Of a stretch of 64,000 nucleotides of DNA, positions 24,301 through 35,868 are shown piece after piece. Source of the stretch: Channallabes apus (lineage: Eukaryota; Chordata; Actinopteri; Siluriformes; Clariidae); the NCBI GenBank assembly GCA_030522415.1, contig CM060121.1:26027912-26091911 (forward strand). Reading direction: 5' to 3'. A model generated the notes under the pieces. That model ran no database searches. It was not told the origin of the DNA and was given only the letters and a program-made list of their open reading frames with translations. The stretch's first letter is position 1. Each line of letters begins with the position of its first letter. Both the position numbers and the translations under genes were made by a program.

Positions 24301-27300
24301 TTGCATTATTTCCGAGTTGAACAGTTGAGTATTAGCCATCATTTAAAATGGAAAACTCTCTTTCACACTTATACCACACAGGTAAAGCAGGGGTTGATTT
24401 ATGGTCACAGTATCTGGTACTGTATCACCCAAATAAGGAAGGGTAACCTTTTGAATTTGGTTCCTCTGAAGCGTTCTTCCTTTTGTTTGTTGCTAGAATG
24501 GTTGTGCTGATCTACTTTTTTTTTTCAAATGCCCACCAAGGTGTACTATTGGATTCTAGTAAGGCTTTTTTTTTCTTCTTTAAAAACTCTTGTGCTGTGT
24601 GCTTTAGATCAGTGGCTCTCAGCCCTTTTTCTGGAGGGTGACTTTCCCCTGGTTCATCACACCCATGTCGATTGAGAAAAGGTTGGTAATTACAATAGCT
24701 GATTAGTTAAATCAAGTGTATGGGGAACTGAAAAAAATGCTAAAATGTTTAGAAAAGTGGGACGCCAAGACCAAGTTTGAAACCCACTGCTTCAGGTCAT
24801 TCTCACGCTGGAATTCCCTTTCCTTCAGCAAGCTTTGGAGACTGGGAATCATCTAGTCAGGCATTCATGTTCTACTGTACATAAAAAACTTCATCTTTCG
24901 CACAGTCACATCTGTGCTTCACTCTCAGGATCAGGATTCACTTTGGTAGTTGTGCTGGACACACCTCTGCCAAACAAAGTCCCTTATGAACAAAAATTAT
25001 GCTCCCAATATTCATCAGGCTTCGTTTTATGTCCTTTAGCAAAAGTAAATTATTCAGTTTTGTCCAAGCGAGTGTTGTGTACTTTCACAGAGGTTAACGT
25101 TACACAATGTCCTTCAAGCAGTCTTAGCAGTCAATACCTCCCATGATATCCCCATGCCCTCTGATTATTGTTAGTTTGGCTTATACTTGAGCAGTTCTTG
25201 ATTGCAGTTCTTGATTGCCTGTCTCATGTGTCATTAATCAAACTTGTAGCTAAACCGCCCAAAAGGAAGTTGCTGTCCTGTTTTCATGGGTAATTTTACA
25301 ACCATGTTCATATGTTCATACAATTAGATTAATTATAAATTACAGGTACACTGAACTTAGTTTCAATGATCACCTGTGTAATATGGGCGTTCTAAAATAT
25401 TACGTTTTTTTTTTATTCTTCATTCAAGAAAATACGGCAATAATGCAATACATTTTTAAATCATTTGAGATTTACGCAGTGTTGCACAGGAGTGTATTTA
25501 AAGTGTAATTCAAAGAGATGAGGTTGCCTTCATTTACACATCATAAAGGAAACACATAATTTTAGCATTCACCTTCCCAAGTAGTGATATGTTCAGAAAT
25601 ATCATAAATATCATGTCATAGGCTCTGACCTCTTATGTCATATGTCATAAGTCCAAACATTCAGTATCTTATCGTCCAAGGTGGAAATGTGGAAAACAAA
25701 AAAGCTAAACACTTTAAAGTAGCTGGTAAGCATGTCACAGGTTATAGACCAGCCTGTAGAAGTTATTTTAAATGTTTGCAGTGACTAAAGTGGAGCATCC
25801 AAATAAAGTCATGTATAGAGATCAGCGTCCCAAAGGGTGTCTTTACACGCACTTAGGAAAACATACAGAAATGCGGTTCTGTTTAGATCACAACCATGCT
25901 TCAATGCCATGTATTTTGGTTGAATGTGTATCTTTAAAAAGTTATATCTGTTTCGTGGTTTGCAATAGACTGAAAAGAGGGATCTGTGATAATTATAGCG
26001 TTTGTGGTCATGGTTAAATTTCAGAACATGGAGCATGATTTACATGCTCTGAAATGAGTGAATAGCTGTAATACTTTGCCTGTGTCCAGTTGGGTCCGAG
26101 AGAGCTCCACAACTCTCTTTCCTCCTGTGTGAGATTCTGCTGCAGTAGAGAGATGGCTCCACTGGTCAGTGCAGGACTGGACACACCGGCTGCCAAGCCA
26201 GGACCACCTGTAGTTTTAACCATCTGGCCACACACACACACATTTTTATTCATAAAATTATAATTTATATACTGTACAGTATTGTGCAAAAAATCTTGAG
26301 CCACTCCTCATTTCCTCATATTTTGCAAATTTTGATCTTTTATATAGTCTTGGGGAATAATTCTCTTTATAGTACTTTTTGACTCTCATTTTAAGTTCAG
26401 TTCCTGTACCTGACCAGGTTCAGGGAAATGTTTTTTGATTGTTAAACCAAACAGTGGCCTATGTACTGTAACAGGAGTAACAGGTGCAGATTTTCAGGCC
26501 GGTAATTAGTATACTGGTGATGCTGAATGCTGAGTGGTTAGAATAAAAGAGGGAGGGGGGGGAATCCTGTTTATTTAATTTAATCTATGATGTTTTAATT
26601 TAATATGAAGAAATGTGGCTCAAGACTTTTGTACAGTACTGTATAAAGTCTTATTATTATTATTCTTAAAGCATTTCATTTATTAACTGATTTTCATTTA
26701 TTAAACAAAACTAATGAAATTTTTCTAATTGGTTAAACTGAAACTAATCAGAAAATTATTATAGTTGTAAGAGTGAAGACTGTAAATTGATAAGATTTGC
26801 ATTTTCAACCAAATCATTATTCACCACACAGGTCTCATATGTGATTAACAAACAGAAAAAAAGAATGGAAAAAAATTGTTTACTCAAAACTCAATTGAAA
26901 AAAAAAGTTATGGGTAACTGTTGGGGCATCAACAAATGTTTCTTCAAAACATTGTTCTTTAGAAACGCTTATTCATATTTCTGTAGAACACGTTCTGTAG
27001 AACATGCCGGTTCCAGAAGGCTCACCTGCATCAGGCAAAGTGAACAACGAAGCTGATTTCTGAAATTGTTGGAATTGGATTCACAGGATTGGGATTAAGA
27101 AGCTTTGTGGCTATAAGAAAACCACTGCTAGTATTGGACTTTGTAACAATGGAAAAAGATCCTGGAAACTGACGAGTCCACATAGACTTGTAAACAAAAT
27201 TAAAGGCAGGTGAATGAAATATTAGAGTATATAGAGTGTATACTTTTAAAATTTTTATTTTGTCCATCCATGGATTAAACAACAAAAGAATACAAAGAAA

Positions 27301-30300
27301 TACAAGGGGTGTTCAAGTCAAGAGACTTTTGATTGTGCAGATTAACAGAACACATTTATGAGAGTAAAAACTCCCTATATTTCTCTATATAATCCCCTGC
27401 TACACTAATGCATCGCTTCCGTAGGTTGGGGACAAGTTATTCATCATTTTTCAAAGATCAAGCTTTCCACTCATTCATTCATTCATTTTCTATACCGCTT
27501 AATCCTGTGTCCAGGGTCGCGGGGGACCCGGAGCCCATCCCAGGAGACTTCGGGCACTAGGCGGGGTACACCCTGGACAGGGCACACACACATACACACA
27601 CCCAATCATACACTACGGGCAATTTAGGAACGCCAATTAACCTAACCTACATGTCTTTGGACTGTGGGAGAAAACCGGAGTACCCGGAGGAAACCCACCA
27701 AGCACGTGGAGAACATGCAAACTCCATGCACACAGAGACGGGAATCGAGCCTGGCCGGGGAATCGAACCCGGACCCTGGAGGTGCAAGGCGACAGTGCTG
27801 CTTTCCACTCACTGAATGTTTATTTATAGACATACTGTACGTCTTTCTTTAAAATGCTTACACAGTTCAAATGTTTTACTGTGGCTAAAAGTCTCATCAC
27901 TGTACTTGATGTCAGTTGGTATTACACCTTCATTGACAAGTCCCTTTTTGACTTGAACACCCTTCGTCCATATCATATTTGCAAGAACCTATAAATGCAT
28001 CCCACCAGATTAATTAGCAGTCTTTATAATCTAGCCTACGATGTGTTATTGTAAATATTTTATTTGTAATATTGTAAGAAGCAAGCTTAACAAATGTGGT
28101 GATTTAGGGAAAAGAAACAGTAAGTTTAAATTGTCTTTAGATAATTAAAAGCTTGCTAGGTGAGTGTCATTTCCACACCTATAAATGTCCCGCTTTGATC
28201 CTGATTTGGGATAGGTATGATTGCCGCATGATTGGGTGATTGGATAATTGCCCAAATATGATAATATAATGTGTAATATTCTATATGTGAAGAATATGTG
28301 AACACTAACCAGGTCGAGAGGAATGAAGAGATGATGGAGAAGCTCCACTGAGTTTGGATCTACTATGTCTGCCTTCAAAGAGTCCTGAAATGAAAGCAAC
28401 ATCGCTGTGCATGAAAATGAAAACAGCCATGAATGAGAAGAATAAAAGGAATAATAATTATAATAATAATAACAATCATCATCTTTATCATCATCATCTA
28501 AATAGAGACTGAGATGAGAGATTACATTACCAGCAAACTGAATGAGTATTTAATCTTCTGGAAAATGTCGATGAACTCTTGTCCGGAAGGAGCGCCTCCT
28601 TTTTCTGTCATCATGACATCATCTACAGTGCACAAACACACACATGCACAACCAAAATCATTATTTCAAAACTTGGTCTCATAGTTTCATAGTTTTTACA
28701 AATCCGATCCCTTTGTCTCACTCGTCACTTACAACCCTGCTTCTTCTTCTTGCTGCTCTTTTTTCTCTTCATGTTTTGCTCCAGAATGCGTTGGGTATCG
28801 GCTGCCTGCTGCAGGCGGGCCATGAAGTGCTCCACATCAGAAAAGCAGTGATTTAGCACTTCCTATGAGACAAACAGTATGTTCTTTATTGTGTAATTTA
28901 ATACACACCCACCCACCTACCAAGCTACAATGAATGGCCGTTTCATCAAATACACCTGTCATGTAAATGCACTTTGTATGTGTACAATTACTGATTGAAA
29001 GCCCATCATACTCTTCCACTCCGGTCCATCAATGGAATCGTTCTCAGCAGCTTGGTTGAGAAACCGAAACCGAGCTAACCTACAATGAGCCCAAGGTCTG
29101 CTGCAGCGGATACACTCATATCAGCATTACCTTGTCAGTGAGCTAAGCCAGATAGGATAATCTGTCACTTTCCACAACCTTTACATAGGACCTGACAGGC
29201 TATTCTCAGTAAGTTTATCTGTACTGTATATGCATTGACAATTTGTTCATACACACCACATCATGCTCTAGTTGTCTAATTCTTCCCTTCCCATTCACTG
29301 CAGGAAAAAAAGCATATATTTTATTCATTTATAATATGCATTATAGATATTAATAAAAATAATTAAATATCTCCAATCATAATATCCTCATAATACAGAA
29401 GACATACCTTGTATATGAGCAGGCTGGCCCTCTGTAGACAAACCTCCGGATGAAGAATTCATCCTGGGAACAGCCAGTGGCGGATTGATCTGAGAGAGGA
29501 ACAGTGAGAGATTCAGTAGATCAGTCAAGCGTTTTTAATGTCAGTGACTATTATGTCAGATGTCTCTTTTATACTAATATACACAATGTTCCAGAAACGT
29601 CATTTGAGCAGTGTTACAGACATGATATTGAGTATTTGGGGATGAAGTGGGATGGTGTACAATACTACGGCTTGACGAAGGAGTAACAGTTCTAGACAGT
29701 TCTAGAAGTGATAGTAAAAGTAGTGGTAGTAACAGGTGAAGAAGTAGGAGTAGTAGTAATAGTAAAAGAAGAAAAAGAAGTAATGGTACAAGGAGAAAGA
29801 GAAGGAGAAGTGCAAGTACAAGTAGGATAAGGAGTAGTAGCTGTACTAATGTAGTAGTAGGAAGAGAAGTAGAAGCTGCAGTAATCATAGTAGTCTATCC
29901 ATCCATCCATCTAGGAACCTCTGTAGTCCAACTAGGGACTGTGGAGGCCAATGGACCATTGTATTAATTTCCATTTTCACAACCATGGTGGGACCTCCGG
30001 TCAACATTCACACACTATGGCAAGGTGGAGGAGGAGGCATAAGAGGTGGAGGATGAGCAGGGCAGTAATAGCAGAATTGGTAGTAGCAGTAATATAAAAA
30101 GAAGAAGAAGAAGATGAAAATAAGATATAAATAATCATCGCCTGCCATGCGGAAGGCCTGGGTTTGATTCAGCCAGTGCACAAACCCCAGCCACTGGACT
30201 GTAAAACATTTTCATGTAAAATTACAGTAAATTACTGGCAGCAGTTTTGCCAGTAAAATGCTGTTTTATTACAGTATTTGTAGAAATAGACTACAGTAAA

Positions 30301-33171
30301 TTGCTGTATTTTGATATACAGTTTATTACTGTGATTTTGTACTGTTTACTGTATTTTAGTGGTAAATAATTATTCAGACAACTTGTATTTTTAACAGCAT
30401 TTAAAAGAATATATATATTTTCCCCCCGATTTTCTCCCCAATCTAGTCGTGTCCAATTGAACATCACCCAGGGTTCGAACCTGCGATCTCCGGATGATAG
30501 GGCAAGCGCTTTAACCTACTGCGCCACTTGGAGGCCCACAAAATCAGCAAAAGTACTTGCACTTACTGAAGTTTTCATTAAAGTGTGTTGATTATCTAAT
30601 TTACAGTTAAATACTGTATACTGTAGTGTATTAAACTGTAAATACAATATTTACAGTTAAATATTGTAAATCACAGTAATGCTGTTTCTTTTACAGTAAT
30701 GTGCAGTATTTCGAAAAAACAGTTGGAAACTGTAAAAAAAAAGTCCTGTAAATTTACATCAATTTGTTACAGTGTGGATGCAGTGCCAGTCCCAAGCCCG
30801 GATAAAATGGGAGGGTTGCATCAGGAAGAGCATCCGGCATAAAACCTAAGCCAAGCTTGTACAGTATGTGTGGACTGGATGGTCCGCTTTGGCGAACCTT
30901 TGCCAGGAGCAGCCGAGAGTCCAACCAGAACATTTAAAGAAGGAGAAGTTATAAGAAGGGGAAGCTGCAGTACAAGAAGTATAAGTATTAGTAATTGCAG
31001 TAGGTGCAGTAAATGTAGTAATAATAGTAACAAGTGTAATAATAGCATTAGGACAAGGAGGAGGCATAAGTGGTGGAGGAGGAGCAGGGCAGTAGAAGCA
31101 GAATAAGCAGCAGTAATATAAAAAAAGAGGAAAGGAAAAAATAAGACTAGTCGTTTAAAGAGGAGAAAAAGGAGTAGAAGTAGTAGTACACTTGAGTAGC
31201 AGGATGAGGAGGGGTAAGAGTAATAATCGAAAGAGAAGAAAGAGAAAAAGAATTAGAAGTAGTAGTAATATTACTAGTTTAGCCATTTGGTTAAAGAAAA
31301 AAAACTTTATTGTGTTTAACACATTTCCATATAAATGTATTATGAATCATTACAGCAGTGATGATTTTTCAAATCTGATGTGAATGATTAGTTGTATATA
31401 ACGCAATGCACATACGTTCAACAACATTATTAATAAAAATATTAAGTAATTATTAAGTAAATTAAGTAATATTAAGTAAATATATTAAGTAATTATACTT
31501 AATAAGTGAGGTGTGCACTGTGTCGTTCTTGATAAATTGTAAAAATTTACAATAATTACAATAATTGGTGAGATAATCTGACATGAAGGATAAAACATTT
31601 CACGACATGCTGTTACAGCATGATTCTTACAGCATGCAACACTGTTTTATTATTCGCTAAATGCGTTATGCAGTACATACCATTGGCGTTCAAGGCAAAG
31701 CAGGACTTTTGATTGTGCGGAATAAGATATCACAGTTGAACTCCTCTTATGTCTCTATATAATCCCCTGCTACACTAATGCACTGTTTCACTTGTGCTGG
31801 GATACCAATAAAGTAGCATTCCCGAGCTATGATCTGCCCGAGCCTGCTTCACTGCATCGTCACTGCTGAAATGCTGGCCTCCCAGGAACTGCTTTTAATG
31901 GCTCTTTAGTTTTATTTTATCAAAAATAAATAAAGCCTGGTTTGCTCGCCAAAGGCGTTCTGTTTTTGCAGGAAAATGCACAAACTCATACGGCCCACTA
32001 CACCAACTTGCATGTTACAGGAACTTTGCTGGGAGGTATTGCTCCATCCCTGTACAGTCCTGACCTCACTCCAAGAGATTTCTACACATTTTCGGGAGTT
32101 CCTGGAAGACCAGCGCTTCAAGATGTGAAGCAGGCAGTCCAAAGATGGCACTGGTGTACTGAGAAAACGTCCTACTTTCATTGTATCCAAGCACTATTGA
32201 AACACTGGGATAAGTGCGTTAGTGTAGAAAGGGATTACGTAGAATTAGAAATAAAGCGAGCTTTTACTCTAAACGAGTGTCAACTGAAATGTATTAGCTA
32301 TTTAGCTGTTTACTAAATCCTATTTAAACTGAGGTGGATTTGTCAATAACTTTTCGAAAAGAGTGTGTTTACTGTCATTCCCCTGCAATAGAACTTTGAA
32401 GTATTCACTGTGTTAGCTTAGATTTCTGCACACGATCTGTATCACATGTGAAAAAGAAAATGATATGACAGAACCAGCTGTATGGATTCAGATTATAAAA
32501 CTCCAACTGGAGCAGAATTGTGGATCTGAGCAGGTGTTAAGTATAATTTCATTATGATGAAAATCTAGTCGAAATGTACAGTATGGCTGTAATGAAGTTT
32601 TCTCAGGCTTGTTGGTAGAGAACCTGTAAAGTACCTTATATACTAAGGTGTATGCTGTAAGTGTGTGCAACCTGATATGGCTGTTTTATGAGATATTTGA
32701 GAACTAGGGGTCACATTCCACATAAAGGGGAAAAAAAAACTGGACTAGTTTTTTAGACTGCACATAAGTTTCTGTTTAGCATCAGCATTAATAGTTTTTT
32801 GCTTCATACAGTACATTTTTTACTTGTTTTTTTTTTATAATATAGCAAAGGAAGTATGAAGTAACCTCAGCATTTACAGTAATTTCATCCTATGCCTAGA
32901 GAGATAGAGAGAGAGAGAGACTTGGAATTATGTCTACATACTACAAACATACAGTATATGCTATTCAATTACTAATGAATTATTAACTATTATCAAGAGA
33001 CCAACCCATAAGTACAGTATAATAACAATATATCCGGTGTTCAGGCAGCCATGTAATGTTTCTCAAATGTCAACTCCACTCTTTAGACTTTAGACAATTA
33101 AGACATACTTCATTGAAAACTAAAATCAATCGAATAGATTAATATTAAAATCTTACCGTATGAGCAGACAT
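18360..33171 (-). CDS. eps8l1: EPS8-like adaptor protein, closest to EPS8L1; no PTB exons found
   Basis: Coding exons on the minus strand: 33157-33171, 29408-29489, 29255-29297, 28992-29100, 28733-28862, 28531-28622, 28310-28384, 26044-26223, 22818-22946, 22678-22724, 20690-20786, 19735-19869, 19321-19450, 18897-19062, 18562-18694 and 18360-18446. All phases agree and give 549 residues ending at a TAA. From [13 protein letters not shown] onward the protein follows EPS8L1: [39 protein letters not shown], an SH3 domain (about 309-365: [31 protein letters not shown]) and the C-terminal effector region ([28 protein letters not shown]). EPS8 proteins couple receptor and Rac signalling to actin. 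Usual length is near 720; the shortfall equals the PTB domain. The first four exons are inferred from splice signals and phase only and are less certain. An AG acceptor 18 bases before the ATG implies an upstream noncoding exon. Confidence 0.9.
19927..20600 (+). mobile_element. Internally deleted Tc1-type element in eps8l1 intron
   Basis: Left end ATCAGCCATAACATTATGAC and right end GTCATAATGTTATGGCTGAT form an inverted repeat about 670 bases apart. The interior from about 20260 encodes a fragment resembling a Tc1 transposase N-terminus ([20 protein letters not shown]) and then collapses. It lies between SH3 exons 20690-20786 and 19735-19869. Confidence 0.8.
22135..22295 (-). repeat. SINE relic
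   Basis: Contains GGGAATTGAACCCGGACCCT and a GACAGTGCTACCCACTAAACC end like the tRNA-derived family, truncated and diverged. Lies in the eps8l1 intron 20787-22677. The adjoining stretch 20820-22130 holds nothing I recognise. Confidence 0.55.
24610..24789. mobile_element. hAT-type MITE
   Basis: Begins CAGTGGCTCTCAGCCC and ends GAAACCCACTG with flanking octamers CTTTAGAT and CTTCAGGT (6 of 8 identical), the 8-base duplication expected of hAT. About 180 bases. Lies in the eps8l1 intron 22947-26043, whose other DNA shows nothing I can name apart from a short fragment near 24425-24500 resembling the repeat at 62030-62290. Confidence 0.6.
26270..26645. mobile_element. MITE with TACAGTATTGTGCAAAA ends
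   Basis: Left end TACAGTATTGTGCAAAAAAT with CTTGAGCCAC is mirrored by GTGGCTCAAGACTTTTGTAC and a TACTGTA at the right. The interior shares CTGTACCTGACCA with the partial copy at the right window edge. Lies in an eps8l1 intron. Confidence 0.7.
27305..27965. mobile_element. Mariner-derived element with nested SINE
   Basis: GGGTGTTCAAGTCAA at the left and TTGACTTGAACACCC at the right are perfect inverted ends. Internal family motifs match 10657 and 12049. A tRNA-derived SINE interrupts it at about 27466-27800, giving the order of insertion: mariner first, SINE second. Lies in the eps8l1 intron 26224-28309. Confidence 0.8.
27466..27800 (-). repeat. tRNA-derived SINE (nested)
   Basis: A nearly full copy on the minus strand: GGTTCGATTCCCCGG (box B), GGTTTCCTCCGGGTACTCC, and an ATGAATGAATGA tail at 27471-27485. 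The A-box end is clipped at GCACTGTCGCC. It is highly similar to the copies at 43838, 46797, 50841 and 57190. Confidence 0.85.
30195..30772. mobile_element. MITE rich in TTACAGTAAA/TACTGTA, interrupted
   Basis: Starts near GACTGTAAAACATTTTC and ends TTTGTTACAGTG. Both halves are dense in ACAGTA and TACTGTA. A SINE-like fragment with a GGTTCGAACC box (about 30420-30540) interrupts the middle. The boundaries are approximate. Confidence 0.5.
30775..30945 (+). repeat. Dispersed repeat resembling a LINE (RTE-type) 3' end
   Basis: Contains CATCAGGAAGAGCATCCGGC and GAGCAGCCGAGAG, phrases I associate with fish RTE/Expander-type 3' tails. No coding sequence. The family assignment is tentative. Confidence 0.4.
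31685..32350 (+). mobile_element. Mariner element relic
   Basis: Starts GCGTTCAAGGCAAAGCAGGAC with GATTGTGCGGAATAA, matching the ends of the related MITEs. Unlike them it keeps the C-terminal third of the transposase (31942-32316), so it may represent the source lineage. Lies in eps8l1 intron 1. Confidence 0.75.
31942..32316 (+). pseudogene. Mariner transposase C-terminal fragment
   Basis: The frame reads [17 protein letters not shown], then [13 protein letters not shown] and [16 protein letters not shown], clear mariner D34D features. The usual HDN at the second catalytic site is QEN here and short deletions are visible ([13 protein letters not shown]), so it is inactive. The N-terminal part is missing. 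Confidence 0.75.
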
Positions 33172-33255
33172 GCTTCAGTCTCACATCTTCTGTTTACGCC
33201 TCATAGAGAAATGCAGGAACAAGAAAAACAAGAACACCTGTCAGCTCTCGGCCGA

Positions 33256-33297
<42 letters not shown>
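33256..33297. repeat. (TC)n microsatellite
   Basis: About twenty TC units about 85 bases 5' of the first eps8l1 coding exon, close to the inferred acceptor of that exon. Confidence 0.95.
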
Positions 33298-33298
<1 letters not shown>

Positions 33299-34094
33299 CC
33301 TCTCTGAAGTCTCACACCCTCCGTGTGTTTTGACTGTCTGGTTAATATTACAGACTACTGACAGTTTGAGTTGAGATATTAATTCATTGCACTATGCTCT
33401 CTCACACACACATACCGTACGTAAGTGCTCACATTCCAGGAAGCAACTCTCCCATATATACACAACATTTAAATACGACTGTCAAGGACACTCTGTGGCT
33501 GTCTTAGGTCAGTCTTTCCTGACAAAGCCAGTCTAACCGGCTCTTGGCTTTTTCTTTTTTCTTGGCGAAGTATTAGAAGAATGTTATTACCTCAGTACCT
33601 GCAGGTGTACCTGACACCAAGAGCGTTTAAAGCTATTTTAGAGCTATCGCTTCAGTGGCCAGTTCAATACCACTGAACTTCTCCTGAATGAACCATAACT
33701 GACTACAGTGAAATGAATAAAAATGGTAAGTAGGTGAGTACAAGAGTGAGGAATGTTGACATGTTGCCTTTAATACTTCTAACCCAGATTAACCCCATCA
33801 GTGATGATGAACTAATGAGAAATGACAACGGTACCTACAGTACTATATGTTTGTATTCCTAGAATTCTCCTCGTGCTGTTTTCTAGGCATAACATTTCCG
33901 ACTGTCTATGCGATCACGTGTGTACAAAATAAGCAAAATAAATATGATTACAAATATTTAACAAAAAGCTAGTTTGTTGCTATAATAATTAATCGTTCGA
34001 TTGCAAATCTTTGAATCTAGTCACATGACTAGACGGAGCTGTGGATCTTATCTTGGCAGATGAAATCTACTTAGTGGACCAAAAAAATGGCACA

Positions 34095-34670
34095 GATATA
34101 CCATGTTTGAGTTCTTTGTTCAGTCCGACTCTTCTTGACCCCACTGATTGTAGCACACCAGGCCTCCCTGCCCCTTTGTTGTCTCCTGAAGTTTGCTCAA
34201 ATTCATGTTCATTGTGTGAATGATGCTGTATAACTATCTCATTCTCTGCCATTCCGTTCTTCTTTTGTCTTCAATGTTATCCAGTATCAGGGTGTTTTCC
34301 AGTAAGTCCGCATTAGGTGGCCAAAGCTTCCGCATCAGTATCTGTCCTCCCAATGAACAGTCAGGGTTGATTTACTTTAGCATTGACTCTCAAGAGTTTT
34401 CTTCAGTTTTCAGTCTTCATAATGGTCCAACTCACATAGCCATATGTTACTACTGGAAAAATCAAAAACCAATCATCTTTTACCTTCATGATTGCAGTCA
34501 TCATCTACAGTGATTTTGGAAACCAAGAAAATAATCTGCCACTCTGTTTCCATTTCTTTCCCTTCTATTTGCCAGAAAGCGATGGGACCGGATGCCATGA
34601 TTTAGTTTTTTTTTTTAGATTAAATTTAAATCCAGCTTTTCTACACTCCTCTCAAGTTCTTTGCAAAGCT
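34095..34670 (-). mobile_element. BovB/RTE-like LINE fragment, degraded
   Basis: Read on the minus strand, the segment from about 34600 down encodes MASGPIAFWQIEGKEMET, then FLVSKITVDDDCNHE, and after a gap FPVVTYGYVSWTIMKT, matching the end of the reverse transcriptase domain of the RTE clade as in BovB. The plus strand also keeps noncoding phrases of that family (GGTGGCCAAAG, GACTCTCAAGAG, CACCAGGCCTCCCTG). Frameshifts and deletions make it dead. It is intergenic, about 1 kb upstream of the first eps8l1 coding exon. Confidence 0.75.
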
Positions 34671-35019
34671 TAAATGAAACCAATAAAGTGATTAATTAAT
34701 ATACAAGTTGCAATAACGTAATATATGTCTATGGCAAAAACCACAAGCAAAGCAAAAGATCAGAAATTTTATTTTTGTAAAGTATGTGTGAAAGAAAGCA
34801 TATACAGTAACACTGGACAAAAATCACTGGCCAAAAGCACCATAATATCTGTACTACAAATGTTGTTTTATACAATACTGTATGTTTATCATGTCTGCAC
34901 TATTATGTACAGATACCATTCACTATTTCCAGACACCCTAAAAAATAATTAATAAATAACATTACTGAAGAATATTTGTTTGTTTTTACAGAAAAAAACT
35001 AATGTAGGATCCTGAGCTT

Positions 35020-35170
35020 TGTACACTGTAAAAAATCCAACTTGCAAATTGTTAACTCAATTTAAAATTCCAAGTTAGGTGGACATATTTTTGAGCACAG
35101 TGTTGAATTTACTTTACTAAAATCTATTTAACTGGATTTTACTACTAATTTGTCCAACAAATATAAACAA
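35020..35170. repeat. Fragment of a CACTGTAAAAAA-type MITE
   Basis: Starts ACACTGTAAAAAATCCAACTT and continues with AACTCAATTT blocks, like the left arm of the element at 35227. No partner end identified. Confidence 0.45.
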
Positions 35171-35226
35171 TCAAGTTGAGGAAACTTAATATTTTGATTT
35201 CTTTATTCAATGGTTTCACATCCTGC

Positions 35227-35868
35227 ACTGTAAAAAATAAAAAGTTGCCTTAACTTAAAAAGTTAAGGCAACCGGTTGCAAAGCAATTTTGATTTCACTC
35301 AACTTCAGTGGTTGAAGTTGTGCCAAATCATTTTAAAAAGTTAATTGAAACTGCTGTTTTAAGTTAGTTATACCTTCCTAAAAAAGTACATCTATCATTA
35401 TGAGTTTGTTTTTTAAGAAACAAGTAGGCACAACTACATTGCATACTAACTGGCCAGGGGTAGCTCAGTGGTTAAGGCATAGGACTACAGTTCAGAAGGA
35501 TCCCAGGTTCAAACCCAACAACCACCAAATTGCCACTGTTGGGCCCTTGAGCAAGGCCCTTAACCCTCTGATATATAATGAGATAAAAATGTAAGTTGCT
35601 CTAGATAAGAGCATTTGCTAACTGAAACTACTAATTTCTTAGAATTCACTCAACCCCTTTTTCAGCTTAAAACAAACTCATAATGATTAGTTAGATGTAC
35701 TTTTTAAGGAAGGTATAACTAACTTAAAACAGAGTTTCAATTAACTTTTTTAAATGATTTGGCACAACTTCAACCACTGAAGTTGAGTGAACACAAAATT
35801 GCTTTGCAGCCGGTTGCCTTAACTTTTTAAGTTAAGTCAACTTTTTTTTTTTTACAGTGTGAAAATAG
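35227..35868. mobile_element. Long-arm MITE (hairpin) with SINE in its loop
   Basis: CACTGTAAAAAATAAAAAGT starts a left arm of about 180 bases (35227-35410) that is mirrored by 35650-35868 ending in TTTACAGTG. The arms share CTTAACTTTTTAAGTTAA, the GCCGGTTGC/GCAACCGG pair and AAGTTAGTTATACCTTCC. A tRNA-derived SINE occupies the loop. The transcript could fold into a long hairpin. Confidence 0.8.
35452..35628 (+). repeat. tRNA-derived SINE, second family
   Basis: Has A box TAGCTCAGTGGTTAAG and B box GGTTCAAACCC, then the shared CCCTTGAGCAAGGCCCTTAA and the CTCTAGATAAGAGCATTTGC tail. The same family appears reversed at 39893-40052 and 49690-49845. Confidence 0.8.

Larger units (their letters stand above)
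29690..31265. repeat. Low-complexity GTA/GAA-rich tract, partly duplicated, with inserted elements
   Basis: 29690-29900, 30020-30130 and 30930-31265 are purine-rich AGTAGT/AGAAG sequence. A block around GAGGAGGCATAAG followed by GCAGGGCAGTA occurs at both 30028-30075 and 31058-31105, so the region was duplicated or expanded. Frames through it (leucine/serine runs) are not genes. It occupies eps8l1 intron 1. Confidence 0.7.

Noticed and set aside
29574..29910. Leucine- and threonine/serine-rich frames on the minus strand
   Set aside because: Products of the AGTAGT/AGAAG low-complexity tract.
35452..35525. tRNA gene
   Set aside because: It has A and B boxes but is fused to a SINE body and lacks a proper acceptor stem; it is a tRNA-derived SINE head. 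The same applies to the heads at 50841 and 57190.
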